Assembly: GCA_014529385.2 (NCBI GenBank)
Contig: CM043965.1
Location: 59,800,433-59,864,432, forward strand
DNA from: Adiantum capillus-veneris
Taxonomy: Eukaryota > Streptophyta > Polypodiopsida > Polypodiales > Pteridaceae
DNA: 64,000 nt
Direction of reading: 5' to 3'
In this document: positions 21,663-33,943 of the stretch, one piece after another
Numbering within the stretch: the first letter of the stretch is position 1
Layout: every line of letters starts with the position of its first letter
Made by a program: the position numbers and the translations under genes
Notes under the pieces: model-generated
What the model was told of the DNA's origin: nothing
The model's input: only the letters and a program-made list of their open reading frames with translations
Databases searched by the model: none

Positions 21663-22485
21663 TGTTGACGGGCAAGCGCCAACGACATGCATTGTGCTTC
21701 ATTGGTGTGTACACATATGTGTATACACATATTCTTTGTATCTACGGGCTCTACTTGAGTTCCACTTTGTACCTCTATGAGTAGATGAGCCTAGATGCCT
21801 ATTACATGGATTTACACTTTTGGCCGACCGCCCATTTTTAGAAGCTCTTTGTATATAACTCAATTCACAAGATGTGAAAGGGCATTCTTAGAAGAGCCAA
21901 CTCTTGGAGAGCAAAGAGAGCTCAAGCGAGTGTGAGGTGAGTGTGGAGAAGAAGAAGAGGAGTGGCTATGGAGCTTAGAGATTCCTCATACACATGTAGC
22001 CGACGTTTGGGGTTAATGGAAGCTAAGTCTCTCTATTTTCTCTCGTCTTTCATGCTTATGTGTGTTGTTGGTGCTTGATTAAGTCTTAATCTCCTCTTCT
22101 CTCTCAAGTTTCCCTCTTGTTGGAGCATTCTAGCTTCACATGTGTGCTAGATTAGAGAGTGTGTGTACGTGTTTTGCATGCATTGATCTAATTAGGCTTT
22201 CGTGTGTGTGCTTAATGTGTGATTAGAGTGTGTGTGCTTGAGATGAGAGCAAGAAAATCATCAATGTCCTCATGCGTAGAGAGCTAGAGTGTAGGTTGAG
22301 TGTGTGTGTGCGTGTAGATCTAGCTTCCCGAGCTTTCCCTCTTCTATTCCCATGCTTTTCCCCTCTTCCTAGAGTCCTCAAGATATCACATTTGGTGCAT
22401 CCATGCCTCCATGCACTAGCCGGGTTCCGATCCACCGGATTGACATTATGTCGGTGGGTTGAGCTCTATGCTACGACCGCCAACA
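21663..22485 (+). repeat. 3' LTR of the 8.1-kb element (823 bp)
   Basis: Begins TGTTGACGGGC, ends CGCCAACA, and aligns end to end with 14363-15181. It is followed by GATAT, the target duplication. Confidence 0.9.
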
Positions 22486-22490
22486 GATAT

Positions 22491-23829
22491 GCTTGGAGAT
22501 TTTTATGATAGACAAGCTGAAACAAGCAGGTGTCATACATTTGTAAAGCTTTTATGGTAGCGTAAACTCATGCGATCACTTTAATATCATCTAACGTAGC
22601 CAATACAATACATATGCATCCTATTTTAGTCCATCACATGCATGGACACACACATGCATAATATTGAAGGCACATTGGTCGTTACACACCTTGAATATCA
22701 TAACCTCATATGTTACTGTGTTTTTTTTATCACTAGCATTTACTCAAAGGTTGTGCTCTCTCTTTAATCGATTTAGCCAAGTCCCCACCACTAGTGTGCT
22801 CTTATCTACCTTAATGTCCACACACACATGTTTGCATGTCGGTAGCTAGTTGGCTTACACAGGTTTGTATTTTTGGTATGATCAATATGGTCGTGCATGT
22901 TTACACCCATCCACCCACATGTCTACATGCTTGAGATTTCATGCATAATTACACCCACCTACACACATGTATGCACACTTGAGTTTCTAATCCTTGCTTG
23001 TAAAACCTTGGCTCCATTCTAACCACTCTTGCTCACTCCTCTAATCAATGCATGCACACAATATCCTTCCTTGCTCATTCTCCCTTGCTTACAGCTTGCA
23101 TACCCACTGTCCCTTTGGCAGCCCCTTGGTTTGGTTGCACATCAAGATGTATTACATAGATGCCCACCTCACTCCCTACATAGTGGGTTGAAACACACAC
23201 CCACACACATAGTGGGTTACTGTCACATAGCACCGAACACACACTCTGACTCTCTCTTGCACATGACATTCCAACATTTCAAAAACACACACACACACAC
23301 ATGTAAACTTTCAACATAATAGGATGGTTCAAATTAGCACACACGGGCTCGCATATCCATTTTCTCTCACACCACTCAGGATGCTCAACACCAACATGAG
23401 GGCTCAATCAATGGCCACAGGGTGAAGCTCCACCTCATCATGATTGGCATGAGAATAACCAACACAAGATCAACGAGAGATCTTTAAATTTTGACACTCG
23501 GGTGAAGGAATACAATACCCATGCAATCGAGAGATTGAAAACGTGATGAATCAAGTGTAGGTTCCAACTTTGAACACATCGATACATTCTGGGTTTTCTT
23601 AATAGCATTTTTCTGACTTGCTCTTATATGTTGGAGATGTAAATGAATAAATGGACTCACACACACAAATTAGTTTTCTAGTTTGGTATGATATGCGGCT
23701 TCATCTTCTTTCTCTGAGTGGATAATTACCACAAGCTTGAAATGTTAGAGTAGAGGGATACCATCATAAACTTGATTTACGATAGATTGCAATCAAGTTC
23801 ATTGAGCCTCTTCGTCTTCTTTCTTTGTA
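22491..23829. other. Left-arm non-coding sequence
   Basis: Mirrors 33435-34680, including an AC run (23281-23301) that matches the longer GT run at 33901-33940. No gene is seen; the 96-codon forward frame at 23029-23319 ends in the AC repeat and is not supported. Confidence 0.6.
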
Positions 23830-24892
23830 TGAGATGATTTTCACTTGGCAAGAAATCCTAAAGTACAAATGGTCCATTTTCCTATATCTTGTGCTTAGGG
23901 ATATGTTGATTTAAGAAGTACACCCGAACTAGGTCTCTCTTCTTGAACTCTTTTGTGATCAATGGGAGTCAAAGAACTATTTTTGTTTTTGTTCCCAAGC
24001 GTAAATATAAATAATAGTTGCAAATCTTTGCTCATCCAATTTTTGAATTTTACTTGTCTCTCATACAATTTACGTCCTATCCATCAAGTGATGTACTACT
24101 TTCAAGCTAGGCCATGAAAATTCCATTTGAAATAAAGCATTAATTTAGTAGAGATTAAATTGAATGGTGTTATGTTCAAAGTAGTTTTGTTAGATACTTG
24201 ATAATCCCCCAATGTATAATGTATGTGTATTTCCAATCTATTCTCAAACAAACAATATTTGTAAGAATCAAGCTCAAAATCTTGTTGTTATGTTTGGCTT
24301 GACCATTTTCTTGTGGGTGATAGAGCACCAATTTTTCATGAAAGACCATGAAACATTTAGCAATTGTTCAATCGAATCATTTATCAAGAAATGTGTACCC
24401 CTATCACTAACTATTTTTGTAGGTAAGTCATACCTTGTGAATACATAGTAATACAAGGACAAAGCCACAATCCTCGCATCATTCTTCCATGTGGCTTTCA
24501 CTTCAGTTCACTCAATAAAATAATGTGTGGTTACAATGATATAATGAGCTTGGATTCTACATGCTAGAGGTTGCATGGCCCCCACAAAATCCCCCATTTG
24601 AAACAATCATGTGTTCCCATCATTTATCTCAATGGCATGTTTTCTTTCCTCTATGGCATTCATGTCCTTCAGTGTGCATCACACTGTTTAACGTACTCCT
24701 TGGCATCTAAGAATAGAGTTGGCCACCAAATTCTAGCCATCAAGATTGATCATGTAATAGTGTCAACTAAAAAATGATCTTCTGCTAAGTTTACATGCGC
24801 TTGCTCTAAGATAAGAATACATTGGCTTTCACTTGTAGGGTCTCAAAGTTATTGAACTTTACCCAAACTATACAAATATTCCCCTAGAAGAG
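23830..24892 (-). pseudogene. Ty3/gypsy integrase remnant (left arm)
   Basis: On the reverse strand: the H2C2 region near 24690-24830 (ILILEQAH, WWPTLFLDAKEYVK), the catalytic core near 24270-24550 (FTRYDLPTKIVSDRGTHFL), and a C-terminal basic segment near 23880-23990 matching KKGDLVRVY and HIPKHK of the other arm. There are numerous stops. It is cut at its N-terminal side at 24892, where R1 copy 3 begins. The right-arm copy continues further. Confidence 0.75.
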
Positions 24893-25097
24893 AAAAATGA
24901 CTTTGAGAGTAGCGGAAATTAGAGAAAGTACTTTTGGGAAATTCCTTTGAGAGCATAGCGGGTGAACTTGATTGATGGTAGCAACATAAACTCTCAAAGT
25001 TATTGGACTTTACCTAGACTATACAAATATTCCCCTAGAAGAGCAAAATTACTTTGAGAGCATAGCGGGTGAACTTAACTGATGGTAGCAACATAAA
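24840..25097. repeat. ~152-bp tandem duplication at the inner edge of the left arm
   Basis: TCTCAAAGTTATTGAACTTT (24840) recurs with changes at 24993. Both copies run through CAAATATTCCCCTAGAAGAG and CATAGCGGGTGAACTT to GATGGTAGCAACATAAAC. The first part is integrase remnant and the second part R1, so the duplication happened after they were joined. Confidence 0.8.
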
Positions 25098-25578
25098 CAT
25101 AGCATTTAGTTAACTTGACATGAACAATACTTTTGCAAGAGAGAGAGAGTTTAGAGAACATGACAACAGCTGAGGACTAGATTTATGTGGAGCCGGTTCC
25201 CTCTCCAATAGGCATTTTTATTATAGTTTGTCCCAGAAAGAGAGACTTGTTACAATACAATCTTTGTGTTCCTTGTGACCTAGGTGATGCAATGAAGATA
25301 AAAGCTTCCTGCATCACGAGCATAACATAAACTTTGTGGAAAGCATTAACTATCCCAAGCCTTAGTACCAAGACCTCAAACACCTTCGAAGGTGGAGAGA
25401 GCTAGCAGGGAATGAGGGTAGGGAAGAGGAAGAAGAAACATTTCATAGGAGAAAGAATTAGTTCCTCACGTATCATCACTCTTCTTGCTAGCATACATAA
25501 TAGCATAGTAATGAAGATGGATAAGATGGCAAGCTTAAGCATTAAAGCATGGCTCTTGGTTGGATTCGCATTCCATGA
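24900..25578. repeat. Dispersed repeat R1, copy 3 (partial)
   Basis: Shares with copies 1 and 2 the GTAGCGGAAATTAG start region, the GAGGACTAGATTT and GGAGCCGGTTCCC blocks, the GAGAGACTTGTTACAATA block, and the end near TCTTGGTTGGATTCGCATT. The 3' half of R1 is missing. Confidence 0.65.
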
Positions 25579-25599
25579 GACGATATTTTCATTTAGGGG

Positions 25600-25850
25600 T
25601 TGCCGGATGCTGATATGGTTGTGGCAGAGAAGCTCAGTGAAATTTTAACTGAATGCAAAGGGAATGCCTTCCAGTGAATGCAATCACCTATACTTGTATC
25701 TTAAAGGCATGTGGCATTATCCAAGATGCTGAAATGGGCAATAAGATTCACAATGACATTTTCAGTTAAAGGCTAATGAAAGCCTTGGTGAGGCCTTGCT
25801 TGATATGCATACCAAATGTGGTGCCACTACAAGGGCTATGGCCGCCCAAG
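25600..25850 (+). pseudogene. PPR-repeat protein fragment
   Basis: At 25675-25760 the forward frame reads NAITYTCILKACGIIQDAEM, then GNKIHNDI. After a stop and a frameshift it continues LGEALLDMHTKCGATTRAM. These match the plant PLS-type PPR pattern (xxTxxxxLKACxxxxxxxxGxxIH, then NALxDMYxKCG). Only about one and a half repeats are left. PPR proteins bind organellar RNA; this fragment cannot function. It starts just after truncated R1 copy 3. Confidence 0.65.
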
Positions 25851-27276
<1,426 letters not shown>

Positions 27277-27905
27277 TTGTATGAAAATGCAAGGATAGAA
27301 GTATCCGTGAAGAGTAAATCAAAAACTTTAAGGAGTTTACCTTCTTTTATAGGGGAACACAAGACAAAATCCAAGGTGAGGGTTGTGCCATCTCAATGGA
27401 ATCCAATTCCACAGATGACTGACACAAAAAGCCTGCATGAATTGATGGCATCCTATATAAGATGCACCATTACTCTCGTAATTTTTTAAAGATCAAACCA
27501 CATTTGTGAGGACAAATACGCAAAAGCTTAGAAAAATCCCTCCACAGGATAACTTGTAGATGAAAACATGGAAACAACTCAGTCAAAGAGACCAAAAGCA
27601 GAGCATGTATCAAGGAATAAGGTAGGTGACTATTGCAAAGGAGAAGAAGGAAAAACCACCTTATCACTAGAGTATAAGGGATTAAAAATGCTAGTAATAC
27701 TAAATGCGGGGTTGGGGTAGTTGTTGCTACAAAGGAAATTTGGGAGAAATGGGGAAGACCAGCTCTTAGGAAAACACCGATGAAATTGCAACTAGCACAT
27801 GGATTTCTAGAGAGACCCTTGAGGATGCTTGATAAATTTATTGTATCCTCTTGTGGAATCAAATACGAACAGACTGTGATGCTAATTTTATCGAGCAATA
27901 ATCAA
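27277..27905 (+). pseudogene. Gypsy gag-protease-region remnant
   Basis: Forward frames at 27277-27489 and 27780-28010, joined by a frame change, resemble the stretch around an LTR-element aspartic protease: NPIPQMTDTKSLHELMASY in the first; then, near 27700, a degraded active-site region (NAGVGVVVATKEIW) followed by KLQLAHGFLERPLRMLDKF and SCGIKYE. The expected D-x-G triad is no longer intact. The assignment rests on my memory of this family and is moderate. Confidence 0.45.
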
Positions 27906-28748
27906 CAAAAAATTCATAAGAAATTTTTGGAGCTTGTTCCTAGAAAGAAAAACATTGGTCATTTGATCCTCATGCATACTTGTTCTTCCTTGTGCCAAAA
28001 GCTCTTTTAAGAAAGTGAAGAAGACCTTTGTAAACTAAATTTGCCCCAACCTTGTATGGCATCTTCCTCCTTGAAACTTAAACAACACTTTGCTTGACGC
28101 CTTGCATGCATTTCTTTACCTTGGTCATCGTGGCTTGTTGTTACGGGCTTTGCACAATCATAGCTCCTTGACTCTGAGCTTCATGGCTTTAGATAGACTT
28201 TGCATGCAACTATGGCAACATCAATCTTCTTTGTTAAAACTCTAAAAGACCAAAATTGCATTTTTTGATCACCTGTTACTTTACAAAGAATAACATAAAG
28301 ATTAATGCAAAATTTGAGAATTTTTTTTCCACAAAGTTAAAGACCATGATTATTCCAACAACAATTCATGGGCAGAATATTCATGATAGAATTTTATATG
28401 AAAATGTTTAAAAAACAAAAAAGTTTGAGTTATAACCCTGATAGGATTTCAAAGTACAAAGAGAGACCTTCTTCTAAGTTCCTTTGCCATAGCCTTGATA
28501 CTATTGTAAAACTTGGGTTATGACATAGATCTCTCCACCCATCCAGCTCTTATATAGCCCTTGCTATCATAGGTCCCCTTGCCATGTCCTTGCCATGTCA
28601 TGTGGCTCTTAGCCCCTTGCCCAGGCTTGCTAGAACCCTTGTCTTCACGATTATGAAAGTTTGATATCAACATTTTTGTATTAAAACAAGTGCATCTGAA
28701 AACATACAAGTGCACTGCCTTTCAAAAGAGATCTTAACTAGGACCTCC

Positions 28749-28749
<1 letters not shown>
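27906..28749. other. Unassigned stretch
   Basis: No recognisable coding or structural signal apart from AT-rich tracts. Confidence 0.5.

Positions 28750-28785
<36 letters not shown>
28750..28785. repeat. (GA)n microsatellite
   Basis: About 18 GA units. Confidence 0.95.
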
Positions 28786-28788
<3 letters not shown>

Positions 28789-29094
28789 CCTCTTTCTATT
28801 TTCTTAGCTAGCTTGAAAAAAGAAAATCCCTCTTTAAGTGGGTTCAAAAAACCTTTGCATCAACACTAATGTTCTCTTGAAAAGCATTGTCAACTACAAG
28901 CTAACAAGTATGTTAGAATGTAGCATTGGTCACATGGGCATGCCTTGTGATTTTATCACTTTTTTAACTTCCGACCCATGCCTCAAATGCTTGCCCACAT
29001 TCCCACCGTGTGAGACCATACTCTTTTGTCGAGTGGAGAAGCCATATGAAACATCATCTTGACTCTACTCCTCGATTAGCATTGAGTTGGTTAG

Positions 29095-29172
29095 AAATTC
29101 AAGATAGCTGGTTGAGAGGAGAGTGAAAAGGGAAAATTCAAGATAGCTGGTTGAGAAGAGAGTGAAAAGGAA
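29095..29172. repeat. 39-bp tandem duplication
   Basis: AAATTCAAGATAGCTGGTTG occurs at 29095 and again at 29134 with nearly identical downstream sequence. Confidence 0.9.
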
Positions 29173-29386
29173 AAATTCCACTTGGATTTTATAATAAAAT
29201 ATTGTCATTAGGGCCCCCCAATCTTGAAAACATAAAAAAGACATTCAAAACATCTTAAATACATAATTGAAGGGTGAGTTTAGGAAATGAAAAGACACAT
29301 GAAGGTAGGAAAGTCAAAAGACTTTTTGAGTCCATGTAAAGGTGTTGTCAAGTGCACATTGGTACATTTGTGTTTCTCTTCTCCTT

Positions 29387-29540
29387 TATTTTCTCTTGAG
29401 AGTTTCCTTGCCATTAGGAATATCTTACTTTAGCTAAAAATATAGCTAAATTTATAAAAGTACTATTTTCTCTTGAGAGTTTCCTTGCCATTAGGAATAT
29501 CTTACTTTAGCTAAAAATATAGCTAAATTTATAAAAGTAC
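29387..29540. repeat. 77-bp perfect tandem duplication
   Basis: 29387-29463 and 29464-29540 are identical base for base, so the event is recent or an assembly artefact. Confidence 0.95.
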
Positions 29541-29573
29541 TGCTTAAGAATTGACTCAAAGGATTTTTATAAT

Positions 29574-30068
29574 GGGGAAATTACCAAAATACCCCTCTAA
29601 TTTGAGGAAATTCCCAAAATACCCCTCAAATTTCAAAAATTCCCAAAATGCCCCCGATATTATGTCATAAATTCCCAAAATGCCCTTCAAATTTTCCAAA
29701 ATTCCCAAAATACCCCTGGTTGTGAGACTAAATTTCACGAAAAATAAATTTTTATGTAGGTCTTCACAGGAAGAGTGATTGTCTATCGTACAAGATGCTA
29801 AAACTATAATTTGAGTTAGTTACGTAGGCTTTGGAGATGAATTGCTTCATTATTTTTAGACATAATTGCCTTTTTTGCGATGGTAACCAGTGACAAATTA
29901 CATGTTGAGCACTCAAAAACAGATCTCAATTGTCAAAAACGAATGAAGATTAGAAAATCTTGAGCATTCCAACCAAAATAGATACAAGGGTATTTTGGGA
30001 ATTTTTGAAATTTGAGGGGTATTTTAGGAATTTTGCTCAAATTAGAGGGGTATTTTGGTAATTTTCCC
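29574..30068. mobile_element. 495-bp TIR element (copy A) with subrepeats in its ends
   Basis: Ends are inverted repeats of about 80 bp starting GGGGAAATTACCAAAATACC. The left end is built from about five ~30-bp subunits of the form AAATTCCCAAAATACCCCTC. Flanks TTTTATAAT (29565-29573) and TTTTATATA (30069-30077) look like a 9-bp target duplication with two mismatches, the length typical of Mutator-like elements. No transposase. A second copy without the right end lies at 36240-36640. Confidence 0.7.
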
Positions 30069-30077
30069 TTTTATATA

Positions 30078-30734
30078 TTCAGGGCAACTTCAGATAGCAC
30101 AATAGCAGTCTTTCACCTTTTCCAAGGAGGTGTAGTTAAAACCAACAATGGACAAAATCAATAATATTGTATGGCACTTATGAAGCAAGAGTTGGGCCTT
30201 GTGGCTAGGACTCTTGTCTCCTTTTGGTGGGCTGCGGTTTTAATGCTCTTGCATTGATCGCCACCAAAAAAGTGGCAGACGATGTATTTGTCTAGGGGTA
30301 TGAAGACGTTCTTTCCACGATGGGTCCATAAACTAGTCCTTTATGCTTTTCTCCAACCATTTTAGGTCCAAAAACTAGTCCTTTTTATGCTTTTCTCCAA
30401 CCATTTTATGCCAAGGAGGACATGTGCAGAGTTGCTTCGCTCAACGGTCTAAACCCAACCTTAGGATATGGGTTTTTTTCTCATCACTGCATCGGACGAC
30501 ATGATTAGGCTTCACAAACATCTGTAAACATGCAGTCCACGGGCATTTTTTGTTCAAACGTCCTTCATGTCCATCACCAGGGACATTGAGCTCAGCAGAG
30601 TCAGCGCCATAGTAGCAGCTATTGCGTGGTTGTTGTGGAGAAGCAACCAGCGACCAAGTCCATGGACTCCATTTCTCATTTTTCACAGATCTTATACCAT
30701 TGTTGAACCTGTCCTGCTATCATCATCGGGGATA
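30078..30734. other. Unassigned stretch before the TIR-NB-ARC remnant
   Basis: No gene is recognised. A ~35-bp phrase (containing CTTTTCTCCAACCATTTTA) is repeated at about 30310-30415. Confidence 0.5.
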
Positions 30735-31855
30735 GGCATGGCCTCCACCAGCTTCACCTCCACCTCCACCTCAAGCTCCTTTGCAGATCGTAGGTAGACA
30801 TCTTCAATTCATCATGGTCTGTTATAATGCTTCCAGTTCTTCCTCTTCATTTCTCTGCATGACATCTTACTCTCCAATAGTGGCAAGCAGAAGGACCGCT
30901 CCTTGAGGCATGCCTCGATCCTCCTTCTCCACCTTTCTTGACATCACCAACCACAGTCTATCTCTTGGACAGCACTTCTTTCGCCATTGCTCAGACCTGC
31001 AGGCTTGTAGTTGTGGTCCTTTCCAAAGATTATCTGAGAAGCGAATGGCCAATGCTAGAGTTGTGCGCATTCGTATCCGCTCCTAACCCTAACCCAACAT
31101 TTGCCCACTTACTTCCTTCAGATCTTAAGTTCAAAGACAACCCAGTCGAGTGACAGGAGGCTTGAACCAATTTCCAAAGGAGGACTCTTCACATTGATAT
31201 CCCCTGCCTGGAACCCCGCTTTTCAACATCTCTTTTCATTGAATGGGATTTGAGTGATCCTATAGCAGCTGAGGGAGAGCATGCTCTTCTGCCCTTGTTG
31301 AGACATAATATCTATGGCTCATAAGCTCTTTATTGCATGCTATAGGATTCCACCACACGAAGACTTGTATCAAGTCTTTGCATGTCAAATTTGGTAGTTA
31401 TCTTGTTTTTCTTTGCAGGTTGTGCTTGCCAAGATTGAGAGGGTGATGATGAGAGCATTTGAGTATACGCTTATGTGCATAGTGGGGATGCATAGGATTC
31501 TAGGGAATGGAAAGTCCACCATATGCATGTATCCATGTGATCGTCTCTTTACACTTTATTTTTTTGGCAAGGCCATTTGCTTGGGGTTTCCTACAAGGGC
31601 CATGAAGAAGGACTTCCTACAACTCTTGATGCGTCTGGCTTAGTTCCATGACAAACTTGATCTTGATCATGTCTCACACCTTCAACATGTGATTTGATCT
31701 CATTTATTAATTTGTACCATTTTATACTCTAGATCTACAAAATTATTTTGTTTCAGAGTTATCTGATGTTGATCTCTTCAAATCAAGGCTATCAAGAATA
31801 GTTAATAATCTTACTTATGATGTCTACCCAGAATTTGCTTTTAATACGAAAAAGG
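30735..31855 (+). pseudogene. TIR-NB-ARC (TNL) resistance-gene remnant
   Basis: A Ser/Thr-rich start (MASTSFT near 30738, ending FADRR) leads into a degraded TIR beginning (DIF / IHHG). The later TIR is clear: AIAQTC, then LVVVVLSKDYLRSEW and MLELCAFV near 30960-31075, the usual AIxxS...VVxSxxYxxSxWCLxEL region. After a stop and a probable intron (ending TTTGCAG near 31418), the next exon reads IVGMHRILGNGKST, a degraded P-loop, then KKDFLQLLMRLA and KLDLDHVSHLQH. LRR repeats are not seen. TNL proteins sense pathogen effectors; this copy has lost key residues and has several stops. Confidence 0.6.
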
Positions 31856-32199
31856 TTTCCATTTACTAATGGAGCTCTATACATAGCTAGAGGAAAGTGA
31901 AGTGCCTACAAGCCATCAAAGATGTGAACAACCCCGGGCTATGCACCATTGTCTGTATACAATCTCATAAATAAAGTTTCTACTTGATTCAAGCTTATGA
32001 AATGATAAAATGTTTGCATTTTGCAAAATATCTGACACTTAAATTACTCAAATGGTTAGATGCACACTGGCCAATGATCAAACAACATGTCAACAGATGC
32101 ATACGGAGTGCGAACAATGTTAGAAGGTATCTCCAATACTTTTCACCACATTGTTTCAAAGCATGGTAGCACCAAAATGGGGTCAATATTAGGGAGAGT

Positions 32200-33434
32200 A
32201 ACTTTCACGCAAGACTTTCTCTAAAACTATAAGTAAACGCAGACGACAAGCTATTGAGACCAAGGTTCAAAAGTATGCTCTTCTAGGGGAACAGTTGTAT
32301 AGTTTGGGTAAAGTTCAATAACTTTGAGACTCTACAAGTGAAAGACAATGTATTCTTATCTTAGAGCAAGCACACGTAAAATTAGCAAAAAATCATTTTT
32401 TAGTTGGCAGTATTACATGATCAATCTCGATAGCTAGAAGCTGGTGGCCAACTCTATTTTTAGATGCCAAGGAGTATGTTAAACGATTTGATGCACATTA
32501 AAGGGCATGAATGCCATAGAGGAAAGAAAATATGCCATTGAGATAAATCATGGGAACACATGATTGTTTCATATGGGGGATTTTGTGGGGGGCATACAAC
32601 CTCTAACATAGAGAAGCCAAGCTCAATATATCATTGTAGCCACAAATTATTTTATTGAGTGCACTGAAGTAAAAGCCACATGGAAGCAGGGATTGTGGCT
32701 TTGTCCTTGTATTACTATGTATTCACAAGGTATGGCTTACCTACAAAAATAGTTAGTGATAGGGGTACACATTTCTTGATAAATGATTTGATTGAACAAG
32801 TGCTAAATGTTTCATGGTCATTCATGAGAAATGAGCACCCTATCACCCACAAGAAAATGGTCAAGCCAGACATAGCAACAAGATTTTGAGCTTGATTCTT
32901 ACAAATATTTTTGTTTGAGGATAGATTGGAAAATACGCATACATTATACATTGCAGGATTATCAAGTATCTACTAAAACTACTTTGAACACCATTCAATC
33001 TAATATATAATAATCTGATGCTTTATTTCAAATGGAATTTTCATGGCCTAGCTTGAGAGTAGTACATCAACTTGATGGATAGGACGTGACTTGTATGAGA
33101 GACAAGGTGAAATTGAAAAATTGGATGAGCAAATATTTGCAACTATTATTTATATCTACGGTTAGGAACAAAAACAAAAATAGTTCTTTGACTCCCATTG
33201 ATCACCAAAGAGTTCAAGAAGGGAGACCTAGTTCGGGTGTACTCCTTAAAGCAACATATCCCTAAGCACAAGAAAAAGGAAAATGGACCATTTGTAATTA
33301 AGGATTTCTTGCCAAGTGAAAATCATCTCGTACAAAGAAAGCGGACGAAGAGGCTCGATGAACTTGATCGCAATCTATCGTATATCAAGTTTATGATGCT
33401 AGCCCTCTACTCTAACATTTCAAGTTTGTGGTAA
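32200..33434 (+). pseudogene. Ty3/gypsy integrase remnant (right arm, more complete)
   Basis: Forward frames give an N-terminal basic part (RRRQAIETKVQKYALLGEQL), H2C2 region (ILILEQAH, WWPTLFLDAKEYVK), core (QYIIVATNYF, then FTRYGLPTKIVSDRGTHFL at 32710-32790) and a C-terminal barrel-like segment (KKGDLVRVYSLKQHIPKHK, then GPFVIKDFL) to 33434. There are many stops. Its first ~80 bp (32200-32278) lie outside the inverted duplication, so this arm keeps integrase sequence where the left arm has R1. Confidence 0.75.
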
Positions 33435-33895
33435 TTATCCACTTAGAGAAAGAAGATGAAGAAGCTTGACAATCTTAATCGCATATCATACCAAAACTAG
33501 AAAACTAATTATGTGTGTGTGTCCACCATTTACATCTCCAACACATAAGAGCAAGTCAGAAAAATGCTATTAACAAAACCCAAAATGTATTGAGTAGGTG
33601 CAAATTGTGTATTTGTTGTTGAATATGTGTTCAAAGTTGGAACCTATACTTGGTTCATCACGTTTTCAATCTCTCAATTGCATGGGTATTGTATTCCTTC
33701 ACCGGAGTGTCAAAACTTCAAGAGCTCTTGTTGATCTTGTGTTGGTTATTCTCATGCCAATCATGATGAGGTGGAGCTTGACCTTGTGGCCATTGGTTGA
33801 GCCCTCATGTTGTGTTGAGCATCCTGAGTGGTGTGAGAGAAAATGGGGATGCGAGCCCTTATGTGTGCTAATTTGAACCATCCTAATATGTTGAA

Positions 33896-33943
<48 letters not shown>

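Larger units (their letters stand above)
14363..22485 (+). mobile_element. 8.1-kb non-autonomous LTR retrotransposon with an unknown ORF
   Basis: It has two LTRs (14363-15181 and 21663-22485), a tRNA-Asp-type primer-binding site, a polypurine tract and a 5-bp target duplication GATGT/GATAT (14358-14362 and 22486-22490). The mirror arm keeps the empty site, CAACGATATGCTTGG on the corresponding strand (around 34670-34687), so GATAT is ancestral and the left copy mutated once. The internal 6.5 kb has no gag, protease, RT, RNase H or integrase that I can see. It carries instead the broken modular frame at 17142-20202. Mobilisation in trans by an Athila/Tat-like gypsy partner is an inference from the tRNA-Asp primer type. 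Confidence 0.9.
6743..24892 (+). other. Left arm of a large inverted duplication
   Basis: Read forwards, this arm matches the reverse complement of 32279-50634. Matching pairs include the copia RNase H (6743-6980 with 50634-50242), palindromic block (6981-9064 with 50241-49041), CT/CA microsatellite (9665-9728 with 48474-48394), gag (9740-11828 with 48310-47388), candidate LTR (12439-14059 with 37853-35093), CA microsatellite (14277-14313 with 34743-34723) and gypsy integrase (24892-23830 with 32279-33434). Later insertions at 9865-11202 and 14363-22485 are absent from the other arm. About 9.1 kb of the other arm (its pol region) is missing here. Confidence 0.8.
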
